A stretch of 64,000 nt of DNA from JAHDHW01 sp965277415 (GTDB taxonomy: Bacteria; Bacteroidota; Bacteroidia; Chitinophagales; Saprospiraceae): the NCBI GenBank assembly GCA_965277415.1, contig CBDICS010000027.1, positions 62,001 through 126,000 of the forward strand, written 5' to 3'. Below the pieces are notes generated by a model, which saw only the letters and a program-made list of their open reading frames with translations, made no database searches and had not been told where the DNA came from. Position 1 is the stretch's first letter, and every line of letters starts with the position of its first letter. Positions 25,001-34,260 of the stretch are shown piece by piece. Both the position numbers and the translations under genes were made by a program.

Positions 25001-27836
25001 TCATATCATTAGTGATGGATGGTCTATGAATGTACTCGTTCGAGATTTGATGGAAATATATCGAGCTAAGGAAGCAAATGAACGCCCAAACCTTCCAGAT
25101 CTTACAATTGGATATAAGGATTATGCTCATTGGCAAAATCAAGTTTTTGGGACAGAGAATCAAGATACTCAAAAGCAATATTGGAATAAGAAATTGGAAG
25201 GAAATCTGCCATACCTCCAATTGCCTTTTGATTTTCCTGACAAAATTAAGAAGTCAGACCTAAGCACTAATTCAGGGTACTATAATATATTTCTGGGAAA
25301 TAAACTGAAACAGAAAATTGATCATCTAACAAGATCTAATAAGCTTAGTGTATTTTCATTTTTTGTTGCGACACTAAAAATTCTACTCAATAGACTTAGC
25401 TCTGAAAATGATATCATTATTGGAACACCGGTTGCAAATCGGAATCATTACCAATTGAAAGATATGGTTGGATGTTTTCTAAACACTTTAATGTTGAGGG
25501 ATCATTTGGATAAGGAAAAGCCAATAATTGATTTTGTCAATCAGGTCAATAAGACATTAATGGAAGGATTGGCAAATCAAAACTATCCTTTTGAAAGCTT
25601 ATTGGAAGATTTAAATGTACCAAGGAATCACCACCGTTTTCCGATTAGTTCAGTGTTTTTAAATATGTTGGATTTTGAAGCTAATGCATCTGAAAAGCTT
25701 AAGGATTTTAATAGCCTTGAAGGGACTTTGAATGCTGCCCCCAAATTTGATTTGGAATGTTACATAAAGAGTTATTCAAATGCTTATAGTATCAATTGTG
25801 TCTTTGATCCTGACTTGGTCAAAAGGGAAACAATTAAGTTTTGGATTGATGAATATCAGTCAATCATTGAGCAGGCCCTTGATAATGTAGAACAACAGGT
25901 ATTAGAACTAAGAATTTTTGAAGACTGCTTATTTGAATCCCCCAATGTGATTCCTGAGAATGATTTTATTTATTTCGAAGAAAAAGAAATCGACCAGAGC
26001 ATCATACAAAGATTCGAAAAGCAAGTCTTGAAAAATCCGAACCGTATTGCTATTGCATCTGATCAAATTAATGTTTCTTATAAGGAACTAAATGGTAAAG
26101 CAAATTATTTCGGAAATGAAATTTTAAAAAGTGTAGAAAATGAGGATTATGATGAAGGAGGTCATGAAAACAAAAAGGTAGCCTTATTGTTTGGTCACGA
26201 TGCTACATCGGTTTTAGGAATGTTATCTGCTTTGAAAGCTGCCTGTTGTTATGTTCCGATTGATCTTTCGAGCCCTTTAAAAAGAATAAAATATATATTG
26301 AAAGACGCAGGGTGTGAAATACTTTTATGCTCGGAAGAGACCTTACTTCTAGCTGGAAAGATTGCAGATGTTTTTCCTAAATTAAAAGTAATCAAAATTT
26401 CTTTTGAGGATACTTTATACGATCAGGAAAATCTGAATCTAAAAATTAATCCCCTTCAAGAAGCATATATCTTATACACCTCTGGATCGACAGGATTCCC
26501 TAAAGGCGTTATCCAAATTCAGAGAAATGTATTGCATTACATCAGGGTTTATACGAATAATATTCGAATTTCAAAAGAAGATAACCTAAGTGTATTTTCA
26601 ACATATACTTTTGATGCTTCTGTAAAAGATATTTATGGGGCTATACTAAATGGTGCGACAGTAAGCATTTATAAAGTTGCAAAATATGGAATAGATAATT
26701 TGTTGCCTTGGTTGAAAGATAATCAAATAACTATTATGCATATGGTGCCTACCATTTTTAGATACTTTTTGAAAGAGTTGAATGAAGATGAAAAGGTAGA
26801 AGGTGTCAGGCTTATTGATATGGGAGGAGAAGCTCTTTATAGATCAGATTTTGAATTGTTTAAAAAGCATTTCGAAAAAGGATCCATAATGGTAAATGAT
26901 TATGGCCCTACAGAAGCGACCATCATCTCTCAGCATTTTTTAAATCATGAATCATCTCTGAGTAGAAGTAATATTTCTCTTGGAAGACCAGTAATGGAAA
27001 CAGAAGTTTATTTGTTAGATGATGAAAACAATCGAAAAGGAATATATGAAGAAGGGGAAATTGTTTTTAGAAGTGAATACCTGTCTTTGGGCTATTTGAA
27101 TAAAGAAGAATTAACTCAAAAGGTTTTTACTATTGATCCGCTTAAACAAGAAGGCCGTGTATACCGATCGGGAGATATTGGACGAATGTTGTCTAATGGT
27201 GAGATTGAATTTGTAAAAAGAAAAGATTCTCAAATAAAATTGAATGGCCTTAGAATTGAATTGTCAGAAATTGAAAATCAACTTGAAAAAATAGACGGAA
27301 TCGAAGAAGCTATTGTTTTATTAAAACGTATAAATGAAAACGAATTCCTAACCGCTTATATTAAAACTGGAAAACAGTTAGAAAAGGCTGTGATTAAAGC
27401 TTCATTAAGCGAAAATATCCCCCAATTTATGATACCTGATGCCTATGTTTTCTTAGACCGTTTTCCGCTTACTCGTACGGGTAAGATTAATAGAAAAGCA
27501 TTGCCTAACCCTGATGCTTCCAATTTTAATACTGTCGTGTATGTTGCTCCTACTTCTGAAATAGAAGAACACTTGGTTGAGATTTGGATGAAAATATTTA
27601 ATGATGAAAATCAACGAATAGGAGTCAATGACAATTTTTTCGAATTAGGTGGGAGCAGTCTACAAGCTGTTGTTTTAGTTAATAAGGTGAACAAGATTTT
27701 TGATACTAATCTATCTGTTGAAAACTTATTCAACACCTTTGACATAAAAACTTTAGCAAGCCTTCTGGATTTTTCAATAAACCAAAATCAAAAAGTGAAT
27801 CTTGTTAGTCAAGATCGAGATGAAATAATTTTATAA
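19098..27836 (+). CDS. Nonribosomal peptide synthetase, three modules (half-C)-A-T-C-A-T-C-A-T
   Basis: A 2912-residue enzyme and the probable start of the line. Residues 1-215 resemble only the C-terminal lobe of a condensation domain, with no HHxxxDG. A1 is at about 235-710, T1 has Ser756, C2 has HHIISDG at 942, A2 is at 1265-1745, T2 has Ser1792, C3 has HHIISDG at 1968, A3 is at 2300-2790, and T3 has Ser2854 in a GGSSL variant of the usual GGHSL. Hand-read pocket codes are DLYNNALTYK (A1), DLFNNALTYK (A2), which I recall as an Ala code, and DAKHDGDIIK (A3), which I do not recognise. There is no epimerase and no N-terminal docking domain, as expected for a first protein. The upstream frame is closed right before the ATG, so the missing half of the C domain is not there. 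Confidence 0.93.
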   Translation: MNLVRDHKDKLIIRSYWRTKISQNVPVEISNPADIKKIKKTVSAIRLTAFNKITSNVALSEYTVFVAFYSFLIETYYEDIFDGLIYSESNVDPLNYSFLLKGKLNIKRKKTKDWIKEIAKEIETLTSYINNEEALGAYSNFGFTYTQRDTPETSLKKLFLKINKNEKGGFEFKFLYDEKYFSENVIDSFSENFIKLLTEINNILDSKLESISLVSNVEKQKIIYDFNDTDKTFDRSKTIIDLFEEQVVENPNKIALVFENKEFTYKELNQEANALGHFLRLSYAIKSNDLIGVKLDRSEKLIITILAVLKSGAAYVPIDLNYPENRIEYIEKDSNCKVVVDQEIFNKFYQNKKTYLNTNLEKLNQTQDLAYIIYTSGSTGNPKGVMITHENVSALIGWAQEEYNTSDFDITYAATSHCFDLSIYEIFFTLAEGKKIRLLRNALEIGKFLPFDTKVLINTVPSVIRKLLEEGIYIPNNVSVLNLAGEAFPVDIVPHLFVDKVEVRNLYGPSEDTTYSTCYKLSNQTYNNIPIGKPILNTQTYILNDDLQPVPKGISGRLFVAGVGVAKGYLNRPKLTGQKFLENPFITGGRMYDTGDLARWNSDDELEFLGRKDFQVKLNGYRIELEEIEHTITQFSADITQSVVAVKKSNQKNILFAYYTCNGKVDQQALRKYLESKLPVYMIPTFFVKMDVFPLTPNGKINRKVLSEQIEEHLVQNDYRAPQNENEKVLVDIWEEVLGIDKIGINDSFFELGGHSLIIDQIINRIYKRLGKSVSYKFFYSNPDIQQLGLALKKRAYSPILTIPKSDSYPVTEAQYRFWMLSQLEGGTKAYQINSAVQINGDIEADLFIKAFKEVVKRHEILRTHFQTNDNGVLRQFITPWNQFDMDFSNMDFSETSNPYFEIEQFIENKNQQGFDLANGPLFRAALLQTSKTHFVFYLSLHHIISDGWSLEVLRAEVLNNYKNLLAGNESPDPPQLIQFKDYVHWLKSRSSENDYLESEKYWLDQFDGTIPVLNLPTINKRPVIKTYAGKQLSYDFPASLLNQLKTFSKEQQLTLFTTLMAVVKTLLYRYSKQEEIIVGVPVAGREHPDLENQIGLYLNVLAIKSSIDKDDSFLNLLEREKQLLLDAYAHQDYQFNTLVEKLNLKRDRSRSPLFDVMIILQNQEGLSSIQNNNNDKDFILEDYKLARDSSQFDLTFNFVEREGLLLDIQYDSGIYAESFVESMFLHLENVMKQIIANPEQSIRGLNFLTEKEKIYQIEKLNANNRDYSKTETLIDLFETQASKTPNEIAVVFENKSWTYLDIKNRSSQLANYLLFHHDIAQGDFVGVKLERNEWLLITILAILKTGAAYVPIDPNYPQGRIEFIESDSQCKITITQNTLNAFQKEDLLAVLPETSLESNDLAYVIYTSGSTGKPKGVMITHKNAAALINWSKEEFKATDFEMLYAVTSYCFDLSVFEFFYPLSIGKQIRILDNSLSFGDYLPQDRKVLINTVPSVVRDLLNRKVPLENVAAINMAGEPIPISLSNELIALDQKIELRNLYGPSEDTTYSSCYRIERLHDQSLPIGKPISNTQFYIVSDTMELQAFGVVGELCISGDGLSDGYLNRPELNSEKFVSNPFNKGMRMYKTGDLAYWLPDGNLAFVGRKDDQVKIRGYRIELGEIEKVLSMQEEISESVVLVKEKEEEKFIVAYFLGVNINIAEIRNNMSRFLPDYMIPNYFVEVEKIPLTPNGKTNKKALLDLELSTLGDNNVERVIIQPANKIEDKVLEIWKRLLSQNSISTADDFFELGGHSLLLTKLINEYLRVFKVKLNLKEIYSNTILAFHANLIKNSAANDIQEIEKIPVQKSYDLSPSQVRFWLLFQIKKKTREFNMFSQYKLPYDLNIENFRSSFIQLINRHESLRTIFIEKKGVPKQEILNDQEVALPVYSIEVEAEADVFEFEFDLEVFPLFRAALLNKGTEWFLYFNMHHIISDGWSMNVLVRDLMEIYRAKEANERPNLPDLTIGYKDYAHWQNQVFGTENQDTQKQYWNKKLEGNLPYLQLPFDFPDKIKKSDLSTNSGYYNIFLGNKLKQKIDHLTRSNKLSVFSFFVATLKILLNRLSSENDIIIGTPVANRNHYQLKDMVGCFLNTLMLRDHLDKEKPIIDFVNQVNKTLMEGLANQNYPFESLLEDLNVPRNHHRFPISSVFLNMLDFEANASEKLKDFNSLEGTLNAAPKFDLECYIKSYSNAYSINCVFDPDLVKRETIKFWIDEYQSIIEQALDNVEQQVLELRIFEDCLFESPNVIPENDFIYFEEKEIDQSIIQRFEKQVLKNPNRIAIASDQINVSYKELNGKANYFGNEILKSVENEDYDEGGHENKKVALLFGHDATSVLGMLSALKAACCYVPIDLSSPLKRIKYILKDAGCEILLCSEETLLLAGKIADVFPKLKVIKISFEDTLYDQENLNLKINPLQEAYILYTSGSTGFPKGVIQIQRNVLHYIRVYTNNIRISKEDNLSVFSTYTFDASVKDIYGAILNGATVSIYKVAKYGIDNLLPWLKDNQITIMHMVPTIFRYFLKELNEDEKVEGVRLIDMGGEALYRSDFELFKKHFEKGSIMVNDYGPTEATIISQHFLNHESSLSRSNISLGRPVMETEVYLLDDENNRKGIYEEGEIVFRSEYLSLGYLNKEELTQKVFTIDPLKQEGRVYRSGDIGRMLSNGEIEFVKRKDSQIKLNGLRIELSEIENQLEKIDGIEEAIVLLKRINENEFLTAYIKTGKQLEKAVIKASLSENIPQFMIPDAYVFLDRFPLTRTGKINRKALPNPDASNFNTVVYVAPTSEIEEHLVEIWMKIFNDENQRIGVNDNFFELGGSSLQAVVLVNKVNKIFDTNLSVENLFNTFDIKTLASLLDFSINQNQKVNLVSQDRDEIIL

Positions 27837-27864
27837 GCTCTTCTTCATTTAAAAATCATATTTC

Positions 27865-30800
27865 GTGAATAATTCAATAATTGATAAACTTCGGATTGCC
27901 GGGATTAATCTGGAAGTCCTTAACGGTAAACTAAAGGTAAATGCTCCTAAGGGGACATTAACTACTGAGCTTTTAGAAGATATTAAATCTAACAAAAAAG
28001 ATTTAATGAATCTATTGTCAAAAAACACCGGTATTCCTAAAACAGATCTTCGTGATGAATATCCTTTGACTCCAACTCAATATTTTATGTGGTTTACACA
28101 TGAGCATATGGGAGGAGAAAAAGCTTATAATATTACGTCTACGCTTAAGCTAGATGGTCAACTCAATGTTGACATCTTAACTCAGGCATTTAGGAAAGTT
28201 GTAGAACGTCACGAATCTTTACGAACGACCTTTGTCGAAAAGGAAGATAAAGTAGAGCAGGTCGTTCTCGATAAAGAAGTTAAATTCAATTTGTCTGTTG
28301 TGTCTTTGTCAAATTTTTCTAAAGAAAATATCAAAGGTGAAATCGAAGAGGAGTATCAAAAAACTTTTGAACTAGATACAGACTTACTTGTCAGAGGGAA
28401 GTTAATTACCAATGGTACGGATGAGCATATCCTATTGTTCGTTATCCATCATATAATTGGTGATGGTTGGTCATTGCAAATATTGACTAAAGAAGTAATG
28501 GCACTGTATAATAGCCTGATTAATGAAGTCGATTTAGTTTTGCCTGAACTTGATATTCAATATAAAGATTATAGTGTTTGGTTAAATGATAATCTAAATA
28601 AAGGGGACTATGACAATAAACTAGATTATTGGAAAACAGTTTTCTCTGATTCGCTTACACCTTTACAACTTTCTTCAAAAAAGAAACGTCCTCTAGTAAA
28701 AACTTATAATGGTTGTCATAAAAATTATATGTTTTCAAATAGATTTTATGATGCTGTAAAGAAAGTTGCTAAAGAAAGACAAGCTACTCCTTTTATGGTT
28801 TTGATGGCAGGAATTAATGGCTTGTTTGCAAGATATACTGGACAATATGACATTACTTTAGGGACTACCGTTGCTGGAAGATCTCATGGGGATTTAGAAA
28901 ATCAGATAGGCTTATATTCTAATGCACTTGCAGTTCGAACGAAATTTGAAATGACAGATTCTTTTAAGGAATTAGTTATAAAACAAAGAGAAGTTCTTTC
29001 AAAAGCTTATGATCATAAAGAATATCCATTCACCGAACTTGTTCAGCAATTAAATCTGCCTAAAGATAAAAGCCGATCGCCACTGTTCGATATAATGGTA
29101 CTTTTTCAAAACCATAAGTCTATAGGTCTTAATGATCAAAAAGGAATTAAAGGTATTGCTGTTTCAGAATATAATGAAGTTAAAAGAAATGTAAGTCAAC
29201 AAGATATCACTTTTATTTTTGTAGAAAATGAAGAAGGTTTGACACTCTCTGTTGAATATAATACAGATGTGTTTGATGACTTTTTTATAGACCAATTAAT
29301 TGGACATCTTAAGAACTTTGTTGGGGTAGGATTGAAAAAACCAGACCTTTTGATTTCAGAAATTGACTTTATCTCTGAAAGCGAAGCCAACCTTTTGCTT
29401 TTAGGTTTTAATCAAGATGTAACCTTTGATGAGGAGGGCGTGACTATACTTGACTTGTTAAGACACCAGGTAGAAACCAATGCTGAAAATACAGCCCTGA
29501 TTTTTAAAGGAAAAGAATTGAGCTATAAACAACTAGAGGAATACTCTAACCAATTAGCAGGTTTTATAGTAGATTATATTAATATTTCTACAGGGGATTT
29601 TATTGGGATTGAAATGCAACGTGGAGCCCAAGCTGTTATCTCTATGATTGCTATTTTAAAAGCTGGTGGCGTATATGTGCCGATAGACCCCAATTACCCA
29701 GAAGATCGAAAAGAATTTATAGGAGAAGATAGTCAGTGTAAAGTGATTATAACAGAAGAAACACTTAATGATTTTTATACAGAAATTAAAGAATATGATA
29801 ATGTATTTGAAAGCAAAGTAGGTTCCAAAGATCTTGCTTATATGATTTATACTTCGGGGTCTACAGGAAATCCAAAGGGGGTTCAGATTACTCATGCTTC
29901 TCTTGCTGACTATGCAATCACTTTTAGAGATTATTTTAAACTAAATAGCCAAGATCGGGTTTTGCAGCAGGCTAGTATTTCTTTTGACACTTCTATCGAA
30001 GAGATATTTCCAATATTAAGTACAGGGGGAACACTTGTTATTCAAGAAGATAAAACCGATTTTGAAGGTTTGCTACAACTGTGTGATCAATCTGAGATTA
30101 CTGTTCTAAGCACGAATCCTTTTGTTTTACAATACCTCAATCAAATATATGATAAATTTGCATTTAGTTTTAGAATTTTAATAAGTGGAGGAGATGTTCT
30201 AAAACCTACCTATATCAATAATATCTGGAATAAGGTTTCAGTTTATAATACTTACGGACCTACAGAAAGTACAGTTTGTGCTACATACCATAAAGTGGAT
30301 TCTCTTGAAGAATCTATAATTCCTATTGGTAAGCCAATCAGAAATCGTCAAGTTTATATTTTGGAATCTGAAACTGAAAACTTCAAATTATGCCCCATTG
30401 GAGTAGCCGGAGAATTATGTATAGCTGGAGCTGGTTTGAGTACAGGATATCTAAATCGCGCTGAATTGACTGCTGAACGATTTGTTGATAATCCTTTTCT
30501 TAAAGAAACAAAAATGTATCGTTCAGGAGATTTAGCTCGATGGACAAAAGATGGAGAAATTGAGTTTTTAGGAAGAAAAGATAATCAAGTAAAAGTTAGA
30601 GGGTACCGTATCGAACTTGAAGAAATTGAATACGCAATATTATCTCAAGATTCAATTAGTGAGGTTGTGGTTTTGGTTAAAGAAAAAGAAGAAGATAAGT
30701 TTATCGTTGCTTATATAGAAGGGGAAGCTATAAATGTTCAAGAAGTTCGAGAGTATTTAGCAAAGAAATTACCTGCTTATATGGTGCCTAGCCATATCGA

Positions 30801-33800
30801 AGTATTGGATCATATCCCCTTGACCTCAAACGGGAAAATAGATAAAAAAGCGCTTCAGAATAGAGAAGATACATTGAGTGTGTCCAGTGAGTTTATTGCT
30901 CCTCAAACAGATGTTGAAAAAGAATTGGCCTCTATTTGGAGAAAAGTTTTGGGACGGAAAAAAGTTGGAATAAATGATAACTTTTTTGAAATGGGAGGAC
31001 ATAGTTTAAAAGCGATCAAACTTGTTAACCGAATTCAAAAGGAATTAGGATACGATGTAAAAGTTAATACTGTTTTCAATTACCCTACAATTAAAGACTT
31101 AGTTAGTCAATTAAGTTTTTTAGAATTTACCAAAATTCCTAAGGCCCTAAGGGCAGAAGATTATCCTGTAACGGCTTCTCAGAGACGCCTATGGGTACTA
31201 AGTAATTTTGAAGGAGGAAGTGCAGCCTATAATATTGTAAATACCTTCGAGTTTGAAGGAGCATTTAATTACAATTATTTTCTGACGGCTATCCGCAAAT
31301 TAATCACTCGGCATGAAAGCCTCAGAACTTCTTTTAGTGAGAATGCAAATGGAGAGTTACGTCAGTTTATAAGCCCCGCAGAGCATATAGATTTTGAAAT
31401 TCCTTTTCATAATATCAGAAATATAAAAAGTAAAAACGTAAAAGAAATAATTACGAATAACCAAGCTTATGTTTTTGAATTGTCTGCTGGGCCTTTGATA
31501 AGAATAGAAGTTATAAAAGTCAAAAAGAACCGACACCTTATTTTGTTTAATCTTCATCATATTGTCGGAGATGGTTGGTCGATGGAAGTTTTATTAAAAG
31601 AGGTTGTTGAAGTATATAATGGTTTAGTAATAAAAGGAGAAGTAGAATTAACCCCTCTCGAAATTCAGTATAAAGATTTCGCAGTTTGGTCAAATAGTCA
31701 AAATAGAAAAGAAAACTTATCTAAATCTGAAGTTTTCTGGAAAGAAGAATTAGAAGGAGAAATACCTATATTAGAATTACCCAGTGATCTTACTCGTCCT
31801 AAAGTGAAAACTTATAATGGGGAAGTTTTTGATTATCATTTTTCCAAAGACTTTAGTTTGAGGCTAAATGAATTTGTTCGAAAAGAAGGCGCTACTTTAT
31901 TTATGGGATTAACGGCGGGAGTCAATGGTCTTTTATATAGATACACGGGACAGAAAGATATCATTTTGGGTACACCGATAGCAGGAAGATCACATCCTGA
32001 TCTGGAAAATCAAGTAGGTCTATTTTTGAATACCTTGGCTATTCGGACTCGACTTGAGGATAGCCTGACTTATCAGGAATTGCTTCGTATGCAGAAAAGT
32101 ATATTGTTGAAGGCTTATGAGCACCAGACTTATCCTTTCGATCAATTAGTAGATATCCTGGACTTGAAAAGAGATACGTCTCGTTCTGCTTTATTCGATG
32201 TGATGGTGGTTTTGCATAATCAGCAAGATTTTTTCGATCAAGAGACCAAAATGGAAGGCTTATCTGTTCGTCCATACAGACAGGTTTCAAAAAAGAATAG
32301 CCAGTTTGATATTACTTTTTCTTTCACTGAAAAAGAAGAAAATATTATCGTATCGATAGAATACAATACGGATATTTGCACGCCTGAATTTATCGAAAAA
32401 CTAGCGATGCATCTAGAGCAATTTATGGCCGCTGGGATGAGGCAAGTGACTCAGACGATTGCTTCAATCGATTATTTATCTGAGTCGGAAAAGAAAACCT
32501 TATTACTCGATTTTAATAATACCTATGTTGCTTTTCCTGAAGGCAATACATTAGTCGACTTATTGGAAAGCCAAGCTAATGAAACGCCGGAAGCAATAGC
32601 TTTGATTTTTGGGAATCAGAAATTTACTTATCGTTTTATTCAAGAACAATCTAATCAATTAGCTAATTATTTATTGGATGAATATAAAGTTGAATCCGAA
32701 GATTTTGTAGGTCTTAAACTACCTAGAGAAGAATGGATGGTGATTTCATTAATTGCAATTTTGAAAACTGGAGCAGCTTATATTCCGATCGATCCTAAAT
32801 ATCCAAAAGAACGAATTGCATTTATAGAATCAGATAGTAATTGTAAAGTAACGATCACTCCTGAACTGATCGAACAATTTAAAAAGACCAAATCTGCTTC
32901 GAATTTGCCGAAGGTAAATATTGATCAGGAACAACTTGCTTACGTTATTTATACATCGGGCTCTACCGGAAAGCCTAAAGGGGTAATGATTAGGCATAGC
33001 AATGTAGTGTCTTTGATGCACTGGAGCCAATTAGAATTTGAGTCAACAGATTTTGATCTCATGTATGCAGTGACGTCCTATTGCTTTGACCTTTCTGTCT
33101 TTGAAATTTTCTATCCGCTAAGTATCGGAAAGAAAATCAGGTTACTCAAAAATGGTTTAGCAATAGAGGATTATATCTCAACGGATCAAAAAGTATTGAT
33201 CAATACAGTTCCTTCGGTTGTGCATGAACTTTGTCAGCGTAAAATTTCTTTTGAAAATGTAGTGGCGATCAATATGGCTGGCGAACCGATTCCGACAAAA
33301 TTGAGTAATGAACTGGTAGACTTAGACCTCGAATTAAGAAACTTATACGGTCCTTCCGAAGATACGACTTACAGTAGTATTTACCGGATTGAAAAAACAC
33401 ATCAACAATCCATTCCGATAGGTGTGCCGGTTTCCAATACTCAATTCTATGTTCTTTCGGATACCTTAGATATCCAAGCAAACCCTGTAATCGGTGAGCT
33501 TTGTATTGCTGGAGAAAAGCTGAGTAAAGGTTATCTCAATCGCCCAGATTTAACAGATGAAAAATTTATTTCGAACCCTTATAAAGAAGGGACACTTATG
33601 TATAAAACCGGTGATCTGGTGCGCTGGATGCCTGATGGTAAGCTGGAATTTATCGGAAGAAAAGATGATCAGGTAAAACTCAGAGGATACCGAATTGAAT
33701 TAGGTGAAATTGAATATGCTCTTCAGGAAGAAAAGAATATAGATTATGCCGTCGTACTAATAAAAAAATTGAGAGGCGAAAAACATATCGTTGCTTACCT

Positions 33801-34260
33801 AACCGGAAAAAAAATAGAAATTAATCGAATTCGACAAAGCTTATCGAAAAAGCTACCCTCTTATATGGTTCCTTCTCAATATATCGTCTTGGATAATATC
33901 CCTTTAACACCTAATGGAAAAACGGATAAAAAACAATTGATGGCTATAGAGTTAACTAAATCTAAAAGGATCAATTATGTAGCACCAAAAACAGAAACAG
34001 AAAAGCAATTGGTGTCCATTTGGGAAAAAGTTTTAGGTGTATCAAAAATAGGACTTACTGATGACTTTTTTGATTTAGGAGGACATAGTGTAAAAGCTAC
34101 AGAATTATTATCAATACTACATAGAGAATTCAATGTATCTGTGAAATTGCAGGAATTATTTATGAATCCTACCATCCAACATTTGGCAACCAGTATTGAA
34201 AATGAAAAATGGTTACAACAGGTTGATTATGATCAATCATTTAAAAAAATCACCATATGA
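27865..34260 (+). CDS. Nonribosomal peptide synthetase, two modules, TubC docking-C-A-T-C-A-T
   Basis: A 2131-residue enzyme starting at GTG. Residues 1-55 (IIDKLRIAGINLEVLNGKLK onward) are a TubC-like docking domain that receives the chain from the previous protein. C1 has HHIIGDG at 195, A1 centres on the YTSGSTG loop near 660, T1 has Ser1047, C2 has HHIVGDG at 1231, A2 has its loop near 1697, and T2 has Ser2075. The pocket code read for A1 is DTESIGTVCK (unassigned; the Glu in position 239 hints at a polar or basic side chain). For A2 it is DLFNNALTYK, the same Ala-type code as in the first NRPS. The stop overlaps the next start by four bases (ATGA), so translation is coupled. Confidence 0.93.
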   Translation: MNNSIIDKLRIAGINLEVLNGKLKVNAPKGTLTTELLEDIKSNKKDLMNLLSKNTGIPKTDLRDEYPLTPTQYFMWFTHEHMGGEKAYNITSTLKLDGQLNVDILTQAFRKVVERHESLRTTFVEKEDKVEQVVLDKEVKFNLSVVSLSNFSKENIKGEIEEEYQKTFELDTDLLVRGKLITNGTDEHILLFVIHHIIGDGWSLQILTKEVMALYNSLINEVDLVLPELDIQYKDYSVWLNDNLNKGDYDNKLDYWKTVFSDSLTPLQLSSKKKRPLVKTYNGCHKNYMFSNRFYDAVKKVAKERQATPFMVLMAGINGLFARYTGQYDITLGTTVAGRSHGDLENQIGLYSNALAVRTKFEMTDSFKELVIKQREVLSKAYDHKEYPFTELVQQLNLPKDKSRSPLFDIMVLFQNHKSIGLNDQKGIKGIAVSEYNEVKRNVSQQDITFIFVENEEGLTLSVEYNTDVFDDFFIDQLIGHLKNFVGVGLKKPDLLISEIDFISESEANLLLLGFNQDVTFDEEGVTILDLLRHQVETNAENTALIFKGKELSYKQLEEYSNQLAGFIVDYINISTGDFIGIEMQRGAQAVISMIAILKAGGVYVPIDPNYPEDRKEFIGEDSQCKVIITEETLNDFYTEIKEYDNVFESKVGSKDLAYMIYTSGSTGNPKGVQITHASLADYAITFRDYFKLNSQDRVLQQASISFDTSIEEIFPILSTGGTLVIQEDKTDFEGLLQLCDQSEITVLSTNPFVLQYLNQIYDKFAFSFRILISGGDVLKPTYINNIWNKVSVYNTYGPTESTVCATYHKVDSLEESIIPIGKPIRNRQVYILESETENFKLCPIGVAGELCIAGAGLSTGYLNRAELTAERFVDNPFLKETKMYRSGDLARWTKDGEIEFLGRKDNQVKVRGYRIELEEIEYAILSQDSISEVVVLVKEKEEDKFIVAYIEGEAINVQEVREYLAKKLPAYMVPSHIEVLDHIPLTSNGKIDKKALQNREDTLSVSSEFIAPQTDVEKELASIWRKVLGRKKVGINDNFFEMGGHSLKAIKLVNRIQKELGYDVKVNTVFNYPTIKDLVSQLSFLEFTKIPKALRAEDYPVTASQRRLWVLSNFEGGSAAYNIVNTFEFEGAFNYNYFLTAIRKLITRHESLRTSFSENANGELRQFISPAEHIDFEIPFHNIRNIKSKNVKEIITNNQAYVFELSAGPLIRIEVIKVKKNRHLILFNLHHIVGDGWSMEVLLKEVVEVYNGLVIKGEVELTPLEIQYKDFAVWSNSQNRKENLSKSEVFWKEELEGEIPILELPSDLTRPKVKTYNGEVFDYHFSKDFSLRLNEFVRKEGATLFMGLTAGVNGLLYRYTGQKDIILGTPIAGRSHPDLENQVGLFLNTLAIRTRLEDSLTYQELLRMQKSILLKAYEHQTYPFDQLVDILDLKRDTSRSALFDVMVVLHNQQDFFDQETKMEGLSVRPYRQVSKKNSQFDITFSFTEKEENIIVSIEYNTDICTPEFIEKLAMHLEQFMAAGMRQVTQTIASIDYLSESEKKTLLLDFNNTYVAFPEGNTLVDLLESQANETPEAIALIFGNQKFTYRFIQEQSNQLANYLLDEYKVESEDFVGLKLPREEWMVISLIAILKTGAAYIPIDPKYPKERIAFIESDSNCKVTITPELIEQFKKTKSASNLPKVNIDQEQLAYVIYTSGSTGKPKGVMIRHSNVVSLMHWSQLEFESTDFDLMYAVTSYCFDLSVFEIFYPLSIGKKIRLLKNGLAIEDYISTDQKVLINTVPSVVHELCQRKISFENVVAINMAGEPIPTKLSNELVDLDLELRNLYGPSEDTTYSSIYRIEKTHQQSIPIGVPVSNTQFYVLSDTLDIQANPVIGELCIAGEKLSKGYLNRPDLTDEKFISNPYKEGTLMYKTGDLVRWMPDGKLEFIGRKDDQVKLRGYRIELGEIEYALQEEKNIDYAVVLIKKLRGEKHIVAYLTGKKIEINRIRQSLSKKLPSYMVPSQYIVLDNIPLTPNGKTDKKQLMAIELTKSKRINYVAPKTETEKQLVSIWEKVLGVSKIGLTDDFFDLGGHSVKATELLSILHREFNVSVKLQELFMNPTIQHLATSIENEKWLQQVDYDQSFKKITI

